Below are positions 38,014 to 46,687 of a DNA stretch of 64,000 bases, piece by piece. A program made the position numbers and the translations under genes. The notes under the pieces were generated by a model. That model searched no databases, was not told the DNA's origin, and worked only from the letters and a program-made list of their open reading frames with translations. Where the stretch lies: positions 18,005 through 82,004 of the forward strand of contig CAJOLR010000002.1 of assembly GCA_905235565.1 (NCBI GenBank), written 5' to 3'. How positions within the stretch are numbered: position 1 is the first letter of the stretch; every line of letters begins with the position of its first letter. The DNA is from an uncultured Bacteroidaceae bacterium. Lineage in GTDB: Bacteria > Bacteroidota > Bacteroidia > Bacteroidales > Bacteroidaceae.

Positions 38014-38178
38014 GAGCCGGTTCCTCCCGTGTAAATTTTGGGGCATAGGTATAGGAAACCATAGCCGCCCGTGGGTTTGTGAACGGGAGGGGCCCGCTCC
38101 GAAGGAGTGGGAGGGATAGCGCGAAGCGCGTAGTTTCAGATACCTATGCCCCAAAATTTACACGGGAGGAATCGGCTC
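38014..38178. repeat. 165-bp palindromic element with 39-nt terminal inverted arms and internal small hairpins
   Basis: Left arm 38014-38052 gagccggttcctcccgtgtaaattttggggcataggtat, right arm 38140-38178 atacctatgccccaaaatttacacgggaggaatcggctc; 38/39 complementary. Confidence 0.95.
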
Positions 38179-38195
38179 TATTATGTTCTTTTTTG

Positions 38196-38203
38196 TAACT
38201 TTG
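38196..38203 (+). promoter_or_regulatory. -7 box TAACTTTG upstream of pheT
   Basis: TAnnTTTG 25 nt upstream of ATG 38229. Confidence 0.55.
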
Positions 38204-38228
38204 CAGTTTGAAAAAGAAATAGTGTTTT

Positions 38229-40724
38229 ATGAACGTTTCATATAAGTGGCTCAAGGAGTATGTTGACTTTGATCTGACCCCTGATGAGGTGGCTGCAGCC
38301 CTTACATCGGTAGGTCTCGAGGTCGATGGAGTAGAGGAGGTTCAGTCTGTCAAGGGCGGACTCAAGGATATTGTTGTAGGTGAGGTCCTCACATGCGTGG
38401 AGCATCCCAATTCGGACCATCTGCATGTAACCACTGTCAACCAGGGCAGTGGCGATCCCGTGCAGATAGTATGCGGTGCACCCAATGTGGCAGCAGGCCA
38501 GAAGGTGGTGGTGGCAACCCTGGGCGCCAAGATTTATGAGGGCGACGAGAGCTTTACCATCAAGCCTTCAAAACTGCGTGGCGTAGAGTCTCAGGGCATG
38601 CTCTGCTCCGAGAAGGAACTGGGCCTGGGCAATGACCACTCCGGTATCATGGTACTTCCGGCCGAAGCCGTTCCCGGCACTCCCGCTGCCGAGTATTTCC
38701 ATCTGGAGTCTGATTACGTGATTGAGGTGGACATAACTCCCAATCACTCCGATGCCTGCTCACACTGGGGCGTTGCCCGCGACTTCTATGCATGGCTGCT
38801 TCAGAACGGTTACAAGACAGCTCTGCATCGTCCCGATGTGGATGGATTCAAGGTTGATAACCATGACCTGCAGATAGAAATTGACGTTCAGAACACCGAG
38901 GCTTGCCCGCGTTATGCCGGCGTAAGCATCAAGGGTGTGACAGTAAAGGAGAGTCCTGACTGGCTCAAGAACAAGCTCTCCACCATAGGGCTGCACCCCA
39001 TCAACAATATTGTAGATATCACAAACTACATACTTTTTGCATACGGTCAGCCGCTGCACAGCTTTGACGCCGATAAGATCAAGGGTGGCAAGGTGGTTGT
39101 CAAGACCATGCCCGGTGGTACTCCTTTTGTAACCCTGGACGGCGTGGAGCGCAAGCTTTCGGAGCGTGACCTGATGATATGCAACGTGGAGGAGCCCATG
39201 TGCATGGGCGGCGTGTTCGGCGGTCTGGATTCGGGCATATCGGACTCAACCGTGAATGTGTTCTTAGAGAGCGCATACTTCCATCCCACATGGATCCGCA
39301 AGAGCGCCCGCCGTCATCAGCTCAGCACCGATGCATCGTTCCGCTTTGAGCGCGGCATTGACCCCAACGGCACCATCTATGCACTCAAGCAGGCTGCAAT
39401 GATGGTCAAGGAACTGGCAGGCGGTACCATATCAATGGATATCAAGGATGTTTATCCTTCCAGGATAGAGAACTTCAAGATAGACTTTGAGTTTGACTAC
39501 GCAGACCGTCTTATCGGCAAGCAGCTTGACCGTATGGTCATGAAAAGCATTGTTGAGAACCTGGGTATTACAGTTGAGTCTTTCGATAAAAAATCGGGAA
39601 TGAAGCTCTCCGTTCCTCCATTCCGCGTGGATGTACAGCATCAGTGCGATGTGGTGGAGGAGATACTCCGTATCTATGGCTACAACAATATAGATTTTGA
39701 CAAGTCAGTCAAGGCAAGTCTTACCGTTCAGGGTGATGTGGACCGCTCACACAAGTTGCAGGACCTTGTGTCCGAGCAGTTGGTAGGCTGCGGATTCAAC
39801 GAGATTCTCAATAATTCACTTACCCGTGCCGCCTATTATGACGGTCTGGATTGCTGCCCGCCGCAGAAACTGGTGCATGTGATAAACCCGCTCAGTGCCG
39901 ATCTCAACGTGCTGCGTGAAAACCTGATATTCGGTGGTCTGGAGAGTCTTTCCCATAATATCCGCCGTCAGAGTTCCGACCTCAGGTTCTTTGAGTTCGG
40001 CAAGTGCTACTACTTTGATGCCGCCAAGCGTGAGGCACTCAAGGAGCCTGGCAAGGACGGCGAGCCTCAGAACCCGCTCCGCGCATACTCCGAGGACTAT
40101 CGCCTGGGTCTGTGGATTACCGGTAAGCGTGTATCGGGCTCATGGGCACATGCCGATGAGGAGAACTCGATATATGAGATAAAGGCTCACGTACAGAATA
40201 TATTCCTGCGTGTGGGTCTGGCACAGAGCGCCATTCAGATTGAGGAGTTTGAGAATTCCGTATTCAGCACTGCCCTGCGTTACAAACTGCGCTCGGGCAA
40301 GACCGTTGCAGAGCTTGGTGTTGTAAGCCGCTCAATGCTCAAACTTACCGATATTGACCAGCCGGTTTATTATGCCGATATCAACTGGGACGAACTGCTC
40401 AAGGCTACCCGCAAGAACAAGGTAAGTTATGCCGAACTGCCCAAGTATCCGGCTGTCCGCCGTGACCTGGCCCTGCTCATAGACAAGGGCGTCAAGTTTG
40501 CCGATATAGAGAAACTGGCTTATCAGACAGAGAATAAACTGCTCAAGGAGGTTACCCTGTTTGACGTATATGAGGGTAAGAACCTGCCTGCAGGCAAGAA
40601 GAGTTACGCCGTAAGTTTCCTGCTTCAGGATGAGAGCCAGACACTCAACGATGTCCAGATAGATAAGGTGATGAACAAGCTTATCCAGACTGTTCAGACC
40701 AAACTGGATGCACAACTCCGTTAA
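38229..40724 (+). CDS. pheT: Phenylalanine--tRNA ligase beta subunit
   Basis: MNVSYKWLKEYVDFDLTPDEVAAALTSVGLEVDGVE, EVDITPNHSDACSHWGVARD, full length with C-terminal anticodon-binding domain. Confidence 0.97.
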   Translation: MNVSYKWLKEYVDFDLTPDEVAAALTSVGLEVDGVEEVQSVKGGLKDIVVGEVLTCVEHPNSDHLHVTTVNQGSGDPVQIVCGAPNVAAGQKVVVATLGAKIYEGDESFTIKPSKLRGVESQGMLCSEKELGLGNDHSGIMVLPAEAVPGTPAAEYFHLESDYVIEVDITPNHSDACSHWGVARDFYAWLLQNGYKTALHRPDVDGFKVDNHDLQIEIDVQNTEACPRYAGVSIKGVTVKESPDWLKNKLSTIGLHPINNIVDITNYILFAYGQPLHSFDADKIKGGKVVVKTMPGGTPFVTLDGVERKLSERDLMICNVEEPMCMGGVFGGLDSGISDSTVNVFLESAYFHPTWIRKSARRHQLSTDASFRFERGIDPNGTIYALKQAAMMVKELAGGTISMDIKDVYPSRIENFKIDFEFDYADRLIGKQLDRMVMKSIVENLGITVESFDKKSGMKLSVPPFRVDVQHQCDVVEEILRIYGYNNIDFDKSVKASLTVQGDVDRSHKLQDLVSEQLVGCGFNEILNNSLTRAAYYDGLDCCPPQKLVHVINPLSADLNVLRENLIFGGLESLSHNIRRQSSDLRFFEFGKCYYFDAAKREALKEPGKDGEPQNPLRAYSEDYRLGLWITGKRVSGSWAHADEENSIYEIKAHVQNIFLRVGLAQSAIQIEEFENSVFSTALRYKLRSGKTVAELGVVSRSMLKLTDIDQPVYYADINWDELLKATRKNKVSYAELPKYPAVRRDLALLIDKGVKFADIEKLAYQTENKLLKEVTLFDVYEGKNLPAGKKSYAVSFLLQDESQTLNDVQIDKVMNKLIQTVQTKLDAQLR

Positions 40725-40744
40725 TAACTAAAACAACACATACA

Positions 40745-41479
40745 ATGGGAAGAGCATTTGAATTCAGAAAGGCCCGTAAGCTGAAACGCTGGGGCAACAT
40801 GGCCAAGACATTTACCCGCTTAGGCAAACAGATTGCCATTGCTGTCAAGGCTGGCGGTCCCGATCCGGACAACAACCCCACTCTGCGTGCCATCATAGCT
40901 ACCGCTAAGCACGAGAACATGCCCAAGGACAACATTGAGCGCGCTATCAAGAACGCGATGGGTAAGGACCAGAAGGACTACAAGGAGATGAACTATGAGG
41001 GCTACGGTCCCCACGGAATTGCCATCTACGTAGAGACCCTGACCGATAATACCACCCGTACCGTTGCAAACGTACGTTCAGTATTCACCAAGTTCGGCGG
41101 TACACTGGGTACCAGCGGCAGCCTGGACTTCATGTTCAGCCACAAGTGCCAGTTCACCATCGCCCTTAAGGACGGTTTCGATATGGATGACCTTATCCTG
41201 GAACTTATTGACCTTGGCATAGAGGAGGAGTATGATATAGATGAGGAGGAGAACGAGGTAACCCTGTACGGCGATCCCAAGTCATACGCCGCAATCCAGA
41301 AGTGGTTTGAGGAGAACGGCTTTGAGGTTAAGGCCGCCGAGTTTACCCGCATCCCCAATGACCTGAAGGATGTTACCCCCGAGCAACGCGAGACCATCGA
41401 CAAGATTGTGGAGCGTCTGGACGAGGACGATGACGTTCAGAACGTCTATACCAACATGAAACCTCTGGACGAGGAGTGA
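40745..41479 (+). CDS. YebC/PmpR family protein
   Basis: MGRAFEFRKARKLKRWGNMAKTFTRLGKQIAIAVKAGG, YEGYGPHGIAIYVETLTDN. Confidence 0.95.
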   Translation: MGRAFEFRKARKLKRWGNMAKTFTRLGKQIAIAVKAGGPDPDNNPTLRAIIATAKHENMPKDNIERAIKNAMGKDQKDYKEMNYEGYGPHGIAIYVETLTDNTTRTVANVRSVFTKFGGTLGTSGSLDFMFSHKCQFTIALKDGFDMDDLILELIDLGIEEEYDIDEEENEVTLYGDPKSYAAIQKWFEENGFEVKAAEFTRIPNDLKDVTPEQRETIDKIVERLDEDDDVQNVYTNMKPLDEE

Positions 41480-41496
41480 TTTGTTAGAGTAATAAT

Positions 41497-41532
41497 AAAG
41501 GGACAGATTCCATGAACGGGTTCTGTCCCTTT
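41497..41532. terminator. Stem-loop aaagggacaga...tctgtcccttt between yebC-like gene and nadE
   Basis: 11-nt perfect arms (41497-41507 / 41522-41532). Confidence 0.75.
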
Positions 41533-41547
41533 GGATATTTAATAAGT

Positions 41548-42303
41548 ATGAAGACATTCGATGCCAAAGAGGTTAAGAACCAGGTGGTCCAGTGGATCAG
41601 AGACTGGTTTGAAGTTAACGGTAAGGGTTGCAATGCAGTTATCGGTATATCGGGAGGAAAGGACAGCAGTGTCGTTGCCGCGTTGTGCGTGGAGGCGCTG
41701 GGTGTAGACCGCGTGATAGGTGTGACCATGCCCAATGGTGTGCAGAAGGATATATCGGACAGCATGAAGCTGATAAACCATCTGGGCATCCGCCACTTCA
41801 ACGTGAATATTGCCGATACATACAATGCGCTCATGAACACGATCGGTGAGCAGTTTGCTCCCGATGGTATTGAAATAAGCCGACAGACGGTTATAAATAT
41901 GCCGCCGCGACTGCGTATGACAACACTGTACGCTGTCTCACAGTCCATGAACGGCCGCGTGGCTAATACCTGTAACCTCTCCGAGGACTGGGTGGGCTAT
42001 TCCACCCGTTACGGCGATGCTGCCGGTGATTTTGCCCCCCTGGGCGGCCTTACCGTGGCCGAGGTCAAGACTATCGGCCGTGAACTTGCCCTGCCCATAG
42101 ATCTGGTGGACAAGACTCCATCGGACGGACTGAGCGGCAAGAGCGATGAGGATAACCTGGGATTTACATATGCTGTCCTGGACCGATATATCCGCACCGG
42201 CATTTGCGACGATCCGCAAGTAAAGGCTGCTATTGATGACAAGTATGTAAAGAACCTGTTTAAATTGCAGCCTATACCTCATTTTGACTACAATGCTGAT
42301 TAA
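41548..42303 (+). CDS. nadE: NAD+ synthase (ammonia-dependent)
   Basis: GISGGKDSSVVAALCVEALG (PP-loop), NTCNLSEDWVGYSTRYGDAAGDFAPLGGLT. Start moved from 41512, which lies inside the stem-loop. Confidence 0.94.
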   Translation: MKTFDAKEVKNQVVQWIRDWFEVNGKGCNAVIGISGGKDSSVVAALCVEALGVDRVIGVTMPNGVQKDISDSMKLINHLGIRHFNVNIADTYNALMNTIGEQFAPDGIEISRQTVINMPPRLRMTTLYAVSQSMNGRVANTCNLSEDWVGYSTRYGDAAGDFAPLGGLTVAEVKTIGRELALPIDLVDKTPSDGLSGKSDEDNLGFTYAVLDRYIRTGICDDPQVKAAIDDKYVKNLFKLQPIPHFDYNAD

Positions 42304-42401
42304 TGAGGGCTGGTAATTGCAATTATGCGTTTTTTATGCATAAATAAGTTTGTGTATGTAAAATAGTGGGTTGTTTGAGAATAACATATTGCAAAAATAT
42401 G

Positions 42402-42409
42402 TAATTTTG
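42402..42409 (+). promoter_or_regulatory. -7 box TAATTTTG upstream of the wHTH gene
   Basis: TAnnTTTG 28 nt upstream of ATG 42438. Confidence 0.5.
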
Positions 42410-42437
42410 CGCCCGATTTATAAAAACACATACAATA

Positions 42438-42635
42438 ATGAATGAAATGGTAGGCGAATTCGCCGGTTTGATCTGGCGCGCGCTGGAGGGTAAGAACGCC
42501 CTTTCACAGAAGGAAATTAAAAAGGCTACAAAACTGAAAGACAAAGAGTTTTATCTTGGACTGGGCTGGTTGCTCCGTGAAGACAAAATCAACGTTACAG
42601 AGGGTGAGGAGGAAAATTACTACGCTCTGAAGTAA
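42438..42635 (+). CDS. Small winged-helix protein (DUF2582-like)
   Basis: MNEMVGEFAGLIWRALEGKNALSQKEIKKATKLKDKEFYLGLGWLLREDKI. Confidence 0.85.
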   Translation: MNEMVGEFAGLIWRALEGKNALSQKEIKKATKLKDKEFYLGLGWLLREDKINVTEGEEENYYALK

Positions 42636-42654
42636 TAACCTTTTCAAATTGAAT

Positions 42655-42691
42655 AAAAGAGCCGGAAGCATTATTAGCTTTCGGCTCTTTT
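42655..42691. terminator. Rho-independent-type terminator
   Basis: aaaagagccggaagc-attatta-gctttcggctctttt stem-loop with flanking A/T tracts. Confidence 0.85.
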
Positions 42692-42693
42692 GT

Positions 42694-42701
42694 TATCTTT
42701 G
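42694..42701 (+). promoter_or_regulatory. -7 box TATCTTTG upstream of uxuA
   Basis: TAnnTTTG 29 nt upstream of ATG 42731. Confidence 0.55.
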
Positions 42702-42730
42702 CAATCAGTATTAAATAACCAAAGAATAAT

Positions 42731-43984
42731 ATGGAGAGAACATGGCGTTGGTTCGGCAAGAAGGATAAGATTACTCTTGCCATGCTTAAGCAGATAGGCG
42801 TTGAGGGAATCGTGACAGCTCTGCACGATGTGCCTCTGGGTCAGGTATGGACACGTGAGAAAATCCGTGACCTGCGTGAATACATTGAGAGTTACGGCAT
42901 GCGCTGGAGTGTGGTTGAGAGCCTGCCGGTGGTTGAGACCATCAAATACGGCGGTCCGGACCGCGACCATCAGATAGAGGTATATAAGGTGAGTCTGCGT
43001 AATCTGTCGGCCGAAGGCATCCACTGCATATGCTACAACTTCATGCCGGTGCTTGACTGGGCGCGTACGGACTTGTTCCATATCAATCCCAACGGATCCA
43101 CCAACCTCTATTTCAATTACGCCGAGTTTGCCTACTTTGATATCTATATACTTAAACGTGCGGGTGCGCGTGAGGAGTGGGCCAAGTTCCAGTTCCCTGA
43201 GGGTTGGGGCAAGGGCCGCAGCGTACTGGCCGAGGCCGATGAACTGGCCAAGACCATGACCCCCGAGGGCGAGCACAAGCTGGTTGAGACCATCATAATC
43301 AAGACCCAGGGATTTGTTAGCGGTAACTTCAGTGAGAACGATGAGGCTCCCATCCAGAAGTTCCGTGATTTCCTGAACCTTTACAAAGGCATTGACAAGG
43401 CACAGCTCCGTGCCAACATGAAATATTTCCTGGAGGCCATCATGCCTACCTGCGAGGAGTATAACATGAACATGTGCGTACACCCCGATGACCCTCCAAT
43501 CGAGGTCCTGGGCCTGCCGCGCATAGTCCGTACCGAGGAGGATATCCAGTGGTTCCTGGATGCAGTGCCCAACAAGCACAACGGCCTTACTTTCTGCGCA
43601 GGCTCACTGTCGGCCGGAGCATACAACAACGTGGTTGAGATGGCTAAGAAGTTTGCTTCACGCACACACTTTGTACATCTGCGTTCTTGCCACATCTTCC
43701 CCAACGGTGACTTTACCGAGGCATCGCACTTAGGTGGCCGTGCAGACCTTATAGAATTGTGCCGCATTTTTGAGAAGGAGAATCCTAACCTCCCTATGCG
43801 TGTTGACCACGGTATGACATTTACCGATAATCCCGGCGGCATAATGGATGAGTCCAGCCACGGACACAATGCAGGCTACACCCTTCTGGGCCGTATGTTC
43901 GCAATGGGTCAGGTGCAGGGCATCCTGGCTACCGTTGACCGCGAGCTTGGTATTGAGTACAAACAACCCGGATTCTTTGATTGA
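42731..43984 (+). CDS. uxuA: Mannonate dehydratase
   Basis: MERTWRWFGKKDKITLAMLKQIGVEGIVTALHDVPLGQVW, CVHPDDPP, FCAGSL, HLRSCHIFPNGDFTEASHL. Confidence 0.96.
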   Translation: MERTWRWFGKKDKITLAMLKQIGVEGIVTALHDVPLGQVWTREKIRDLREYIESYGMRWSVVESLPVVETIKYGGPDRDHQIEVYKVSLRNLSAEGIHCICYNFMPVLDWARTDLFHINPNGSTNLYFNYAEFAYFDIYILKRAGAREEWAKFQFPEGWGKGRSVLAEADELAKTMTPEGEHKLVETIIIKTQGFVSGNFSENDEAPIQKFRDFLNLYKGIDKAQLRANMKYFLEAIMPTCEEYNMNMCVHPDDPPIEVLGLPRIVRTEEDIQWFLDAVPNKHNGLTFCAGSLSAGAYNNVVEMAKKFASRTHFVHLRSCHIFPNGDFTEASHLGGRADLIELCRIFEKENPNLPMRVDHGMTFTDNPGGIMDESSHGHNAGYTLLGRMFAMGQVQGILATVDRELGIEYKQPGFFD

Positions 43985-44003
43985 CAATTGACAATTGATA
44001 ATT
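43981..44003. repeat. Short tandem heptamer repeat (ttgacaa)(ttgacaa)(ttgataa)tt
   Basis: Direct reading; overlaps the uxuA stop codon. Confidence 0.6.
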
Positions 44004-44030
44004 AATACGCAGAACCTGCGTGGATACGAT

Positions 44031-45617
44031 ATGAAACTTACAGAAATAACAAAAGGCGGATTCAATGCCGCAGAGTGGGAGAAGAAAGGTTATCTGCTCC
44101 CCAAGTTTGATATAGCAGCAGTTCGCCGCAAGACACACGATGAGCCAACATGGGTGCATTTCGGCGGCGGTAACATTTTCCGTGCCTTCCCGGCCGCCAT
44201 CATCAATGATGCGCTCAACACCGGCAAGTATGACCGCGGTGTCATCATGGCCGAGACCTTTGACTATGAGATCATAGACAAGGCATACGCCCCGTATGAT
44301 AACCTCTCTCTGCTGGTCAGCCTGCAGTCATCGGGCACCATAGAGAAAAAGGTAATCGCATCGGTAACCGAGGCCCTCAAGGCAGATCCCCAGTTCCCGG
44401 ATTGGCAGCGTCTGCAGGAGATATTCCGTACCCCGTCACTCCAGATGATATCGTTCACCATCACCGAGAAGGGTTACACATTCAATGAAGCCGATCTGGC
44501 ACGCGGTCTCAAGCCCATGTTCGCCATGGGTAAGGTCTGCGCCCTGCTGCTGGAGCGTTACAATGCAGGCCGTCTGCCTCTTACCGTCCAGAGCATGGAC
44601 AACTGTTCGCACAACGGCGATAAGGTAAAGGCCGGAGTCATGGCATACGCCGAGCGTTGGGTGGCCGATAAACTGGTACCCGCCGATTTCCTGGCATACC
44701 TCAAGGATGAAAAGAAAATCACTTTCCCGTGGTCAATGATCGATAAGATCACCCCGCGTCCGCACGAGAAGGTCAAGGAACTTCTGGCCAAGGACGGATT
44801 TGAGGATAACGATTACATTGAGACCGAGAAGCATACATTCACCGCTCCGTTCGTGAACGCCGAGGAGGTGCAGTATCTGGTCATTGAGGATAACTACACC
44901 AACGGTCGTCCGCCGTTGGATCTGGGCGGTGCCCTCTACACCACACGTGAGACGGTTGATAAGGTTGAGACCATGAAGGTGACCACCTGCCTCAACCCCC
45001 TGCATACTGCAATGGCCATCTACGGCTGCATGCTGGGCTACACCCTTATCAGTGCCGAGATGGCCGATGAGGATATCCGTCCCTTCATCCAGAAGATGGG
45101 TTACATGGAGGCCATGCCGGTAGTGGTTGATCCCGGAATCCTGAACCCGTACGAGTTCATAGGCGCCGTAATCAACCGCCGTCTGCCCAACCCGTTCATG
45201 CCCGATGCACCTCAACGCATAGCATGCGATACCAGCCAGAAGATTCCAATCCGTTTTGGTGAGACCATAAAGAAATACATAGCACGTGGCCTTGACATGG
45301 ATAACCTGGTGCTCATACCTCTGGCACTTGCCGGCTGGGCACGCTACCTGAAAGGCATCAAGGATGACGGCACCCAGTTTGATCCGTCACCCGATCCCCT
45401 GCTGGCAGAGGTTCAGGCCATAGTAGCTCCCCTTGAGATAGGTAAACCCGATCAGGACTACTCATGCCTTAAGAAACTCTACAGCCGCAAGGACATCTTT
45501 GCAGTAGATCTCTACGAGGCCGGTCTGGGTGAGCGCATAGAAGGAATGGTCAAGGAACTATACGCCGGTCCCGGCGCCGTCCGCAAGACCTTGCACAAGT
45601 ACGTCCAGGCCCGCTAA
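44031..45617 (+). CDS. uxuB: Mannitol dehydrogenase family protein, likely fructuronate reductase
   Basis: VHFGGGNIFRAFPAAIINDAL, FTITEKGYTFN; adjacent to uxuA. Start moved from 43995. Confidence 0.85.
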   Translation: MKLTEITKGGFNAAEWEKKGYLLPKFDIAAVRRKTHDEPTWVHFGGGNIFRAFPAAIINDALNTGKYDRGVIMAETFDYEIIDKAYAPYDNLSLLVSLQSSGTIEKKVIASVTEALKADPQFPDWQRLQEIFRTPSLQMISFTITEKGYTFNEADLARGLKPMFAMGKVCALLLERYNAGRLPLTVQSMDNCSHNGDKVKAGVMAYAERWVADKLVPADFLAYLKDEKKITFPWSMIDKITPRPHEKVKELLAKDGFEDNDYIETEKHTFTAPFVNAEEVQYLVIEDNYTNGRPPLDLGGALYTTRETVDKVETMKVTTCLNPLHTAMAIYGCMLGYTLISAEMADEDIRPFIQKMGYMEAMPVVVDPGILNPYEFIGAVINRRLPNPFMPDAPQRIACDTSQKIPIRFGETIKKYIARGLDMDNLVLIPLALAGWARYLKGIKDDGTQFDPSPDPLLAEVQAIVAPLEIGKPDQDYSCLKKLYSRKDIFAVDLYEAGLGERIEGMVKELYAGPGAVRKTLHKYVQAR

Positions 45618-45638
45618 AAAGCCTTGTATCAGCATAAT

Positions 45639-45669
45639 AAGCGCATTAGGAATAGTTCCTGGTGCGCTT
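45639..45669. terminator. Stem-loop terminator after the uxuB-like gene
   Basis: aagcgcattaggaatagttcctggtgcgctt followed by T-rich tail. Confidence 0.8.
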
Positions 45670-45685
45670 TTTATTATTATTTTGC

Positions 45686-45693
45686 TATTTTTG
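45686..45693 (+). promoter_or_regulatory. -7 box TATTTTTG upstream of the metallophosphatase
   Basis: TAnnTTTG 18 nt upstream of ATG 45712. Confidence 0.5.
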
Positions 45694-45711
45694 CCAAAAA
45701 CAGGACTGGTT

Positions 45712-46629
45712 ATGAAAAAGATTTCAAAGTGCTTACTCTCTCTCGTGATTGTTGGCTTCAGTACAGTATCGGCGCTGGCCCAGAAGGCTAAAGATATTGT
45801 GATTCTGTATGAGAATGATGTGCATTGCAGTATTGACGGATATACCAGGCTGGCCGGACTGCGCGATGCCATTTCCAAGGCCGATACGTGTTACGTAGGT
45901 ATTGTGAGCTGCGGTGATTTTGCGGCCGGAGCCGATGTGGGTAAGAACTCACAAGGTAAGTATATAGTGGATATTCTCCGTTCCGTGGGTTATGATGCCA
46001 TCACGTTAGGCAACCATGAGTTTGACTATGGAGTACCCCATATCAAGGAACTGATGCAGCAGGCAGGTGCCCCGGTTGTGTGCTCCAACCTGTTCGATAT
46101 GGAAGGCAATCAGATTTTCCCGTCATATACAATACACCAGTACGGAAGCAAGCGTGTGGCGTTTGTGGGTGCCCTGACGCCTCAGACCATGCAGATTGAA
46201 AGGAACGCATTCTATGACGCTGAGCGCAACCAGCTTTATGATTTAAAGCGCGATGCAATCTATGAACTGGTTCAGCAGGCCGTGGATGAAGCTCGTGCCA
46301 AAGGAGCTGATTATGTAATCATGCTCTCACACCTTGGTGAAAGACCCGCCAGCCACGTTGACTCCCATGAACTGATAAGCAAGACCAATGGTATTGATGC
46401 ATTGCTTGATGCCCACACCCATTCCACAGTACCCTGTGTCTATGTTGAGAACAAGGACGGCAAGCAAATCCCCATCACCCAGACCGGTATCCATTTTGCC
46501 AACATCGGCAAACTGATTATAACAACCAGCGGCAAGGTGAGCGTCCAGCTCATGCCCGTTGAAGAAATAACCTACACCAGCCCCCGGGTAACCGCCACCA
46601 CCGACAGCATAAAGTCTCTCCTCCCTTAA
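45712..46629 (+). CDS. Secreted metallophosphatase / 5'-nucleotidase N-terminal (UshA-like) domain protein
   Basis: VILYENDVHCSIDGYTRLAGLRDAI, LGNHEFDYG, DAHTHS. Start moved from 45682. Confidence 0.88.
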   Translation: MKKISKCLLSLVIVGFSTVSALAQKAKDIVILYENDVHCSIDGYTRLAGLRDAISKADTCYVGIVSCGDFAAGADVGKNSQGKYIVDILRSVGYDAITLGNHEFDYGVPHIKELMQQAGAPVVCSNLFDMEGNQIFPSYTIHQYGSKRVAFVGALTPQTMQIERNAFYDAERNQLYDLKRDAIYELVQQAVDEARAKGADYVIMLSHLGERPASHVDSHELISKTNGIDALLDAHTHSTVPCVYVENKDGKQIPITQTGIHFANIGKLIITTSGKVSVQLMPVEEITYTSPRVTATTDSIKSLLP

Positions 46630-46660
46630 GGCAAGTTGCGGGAATACAATGAAATTTTGC

Positions 46661-46668
46661 TAATTTTG
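46661..46668 (+). promoter_or_regulatory. -7 box TAATTTTG upstream of lepA
   Basis: TAnnTTTG 19 nt upstream of ATG 46688. Confidence 0.55.
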
Positions 46669-46687
46669 CGGCGTAATAACACCTTGT

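Noticed and set aside
42674-43579. 301-aa minus-strand ORF
   Set aside because: Antisense to uxuA; no recognisable family, and uxuA is unambiguous.
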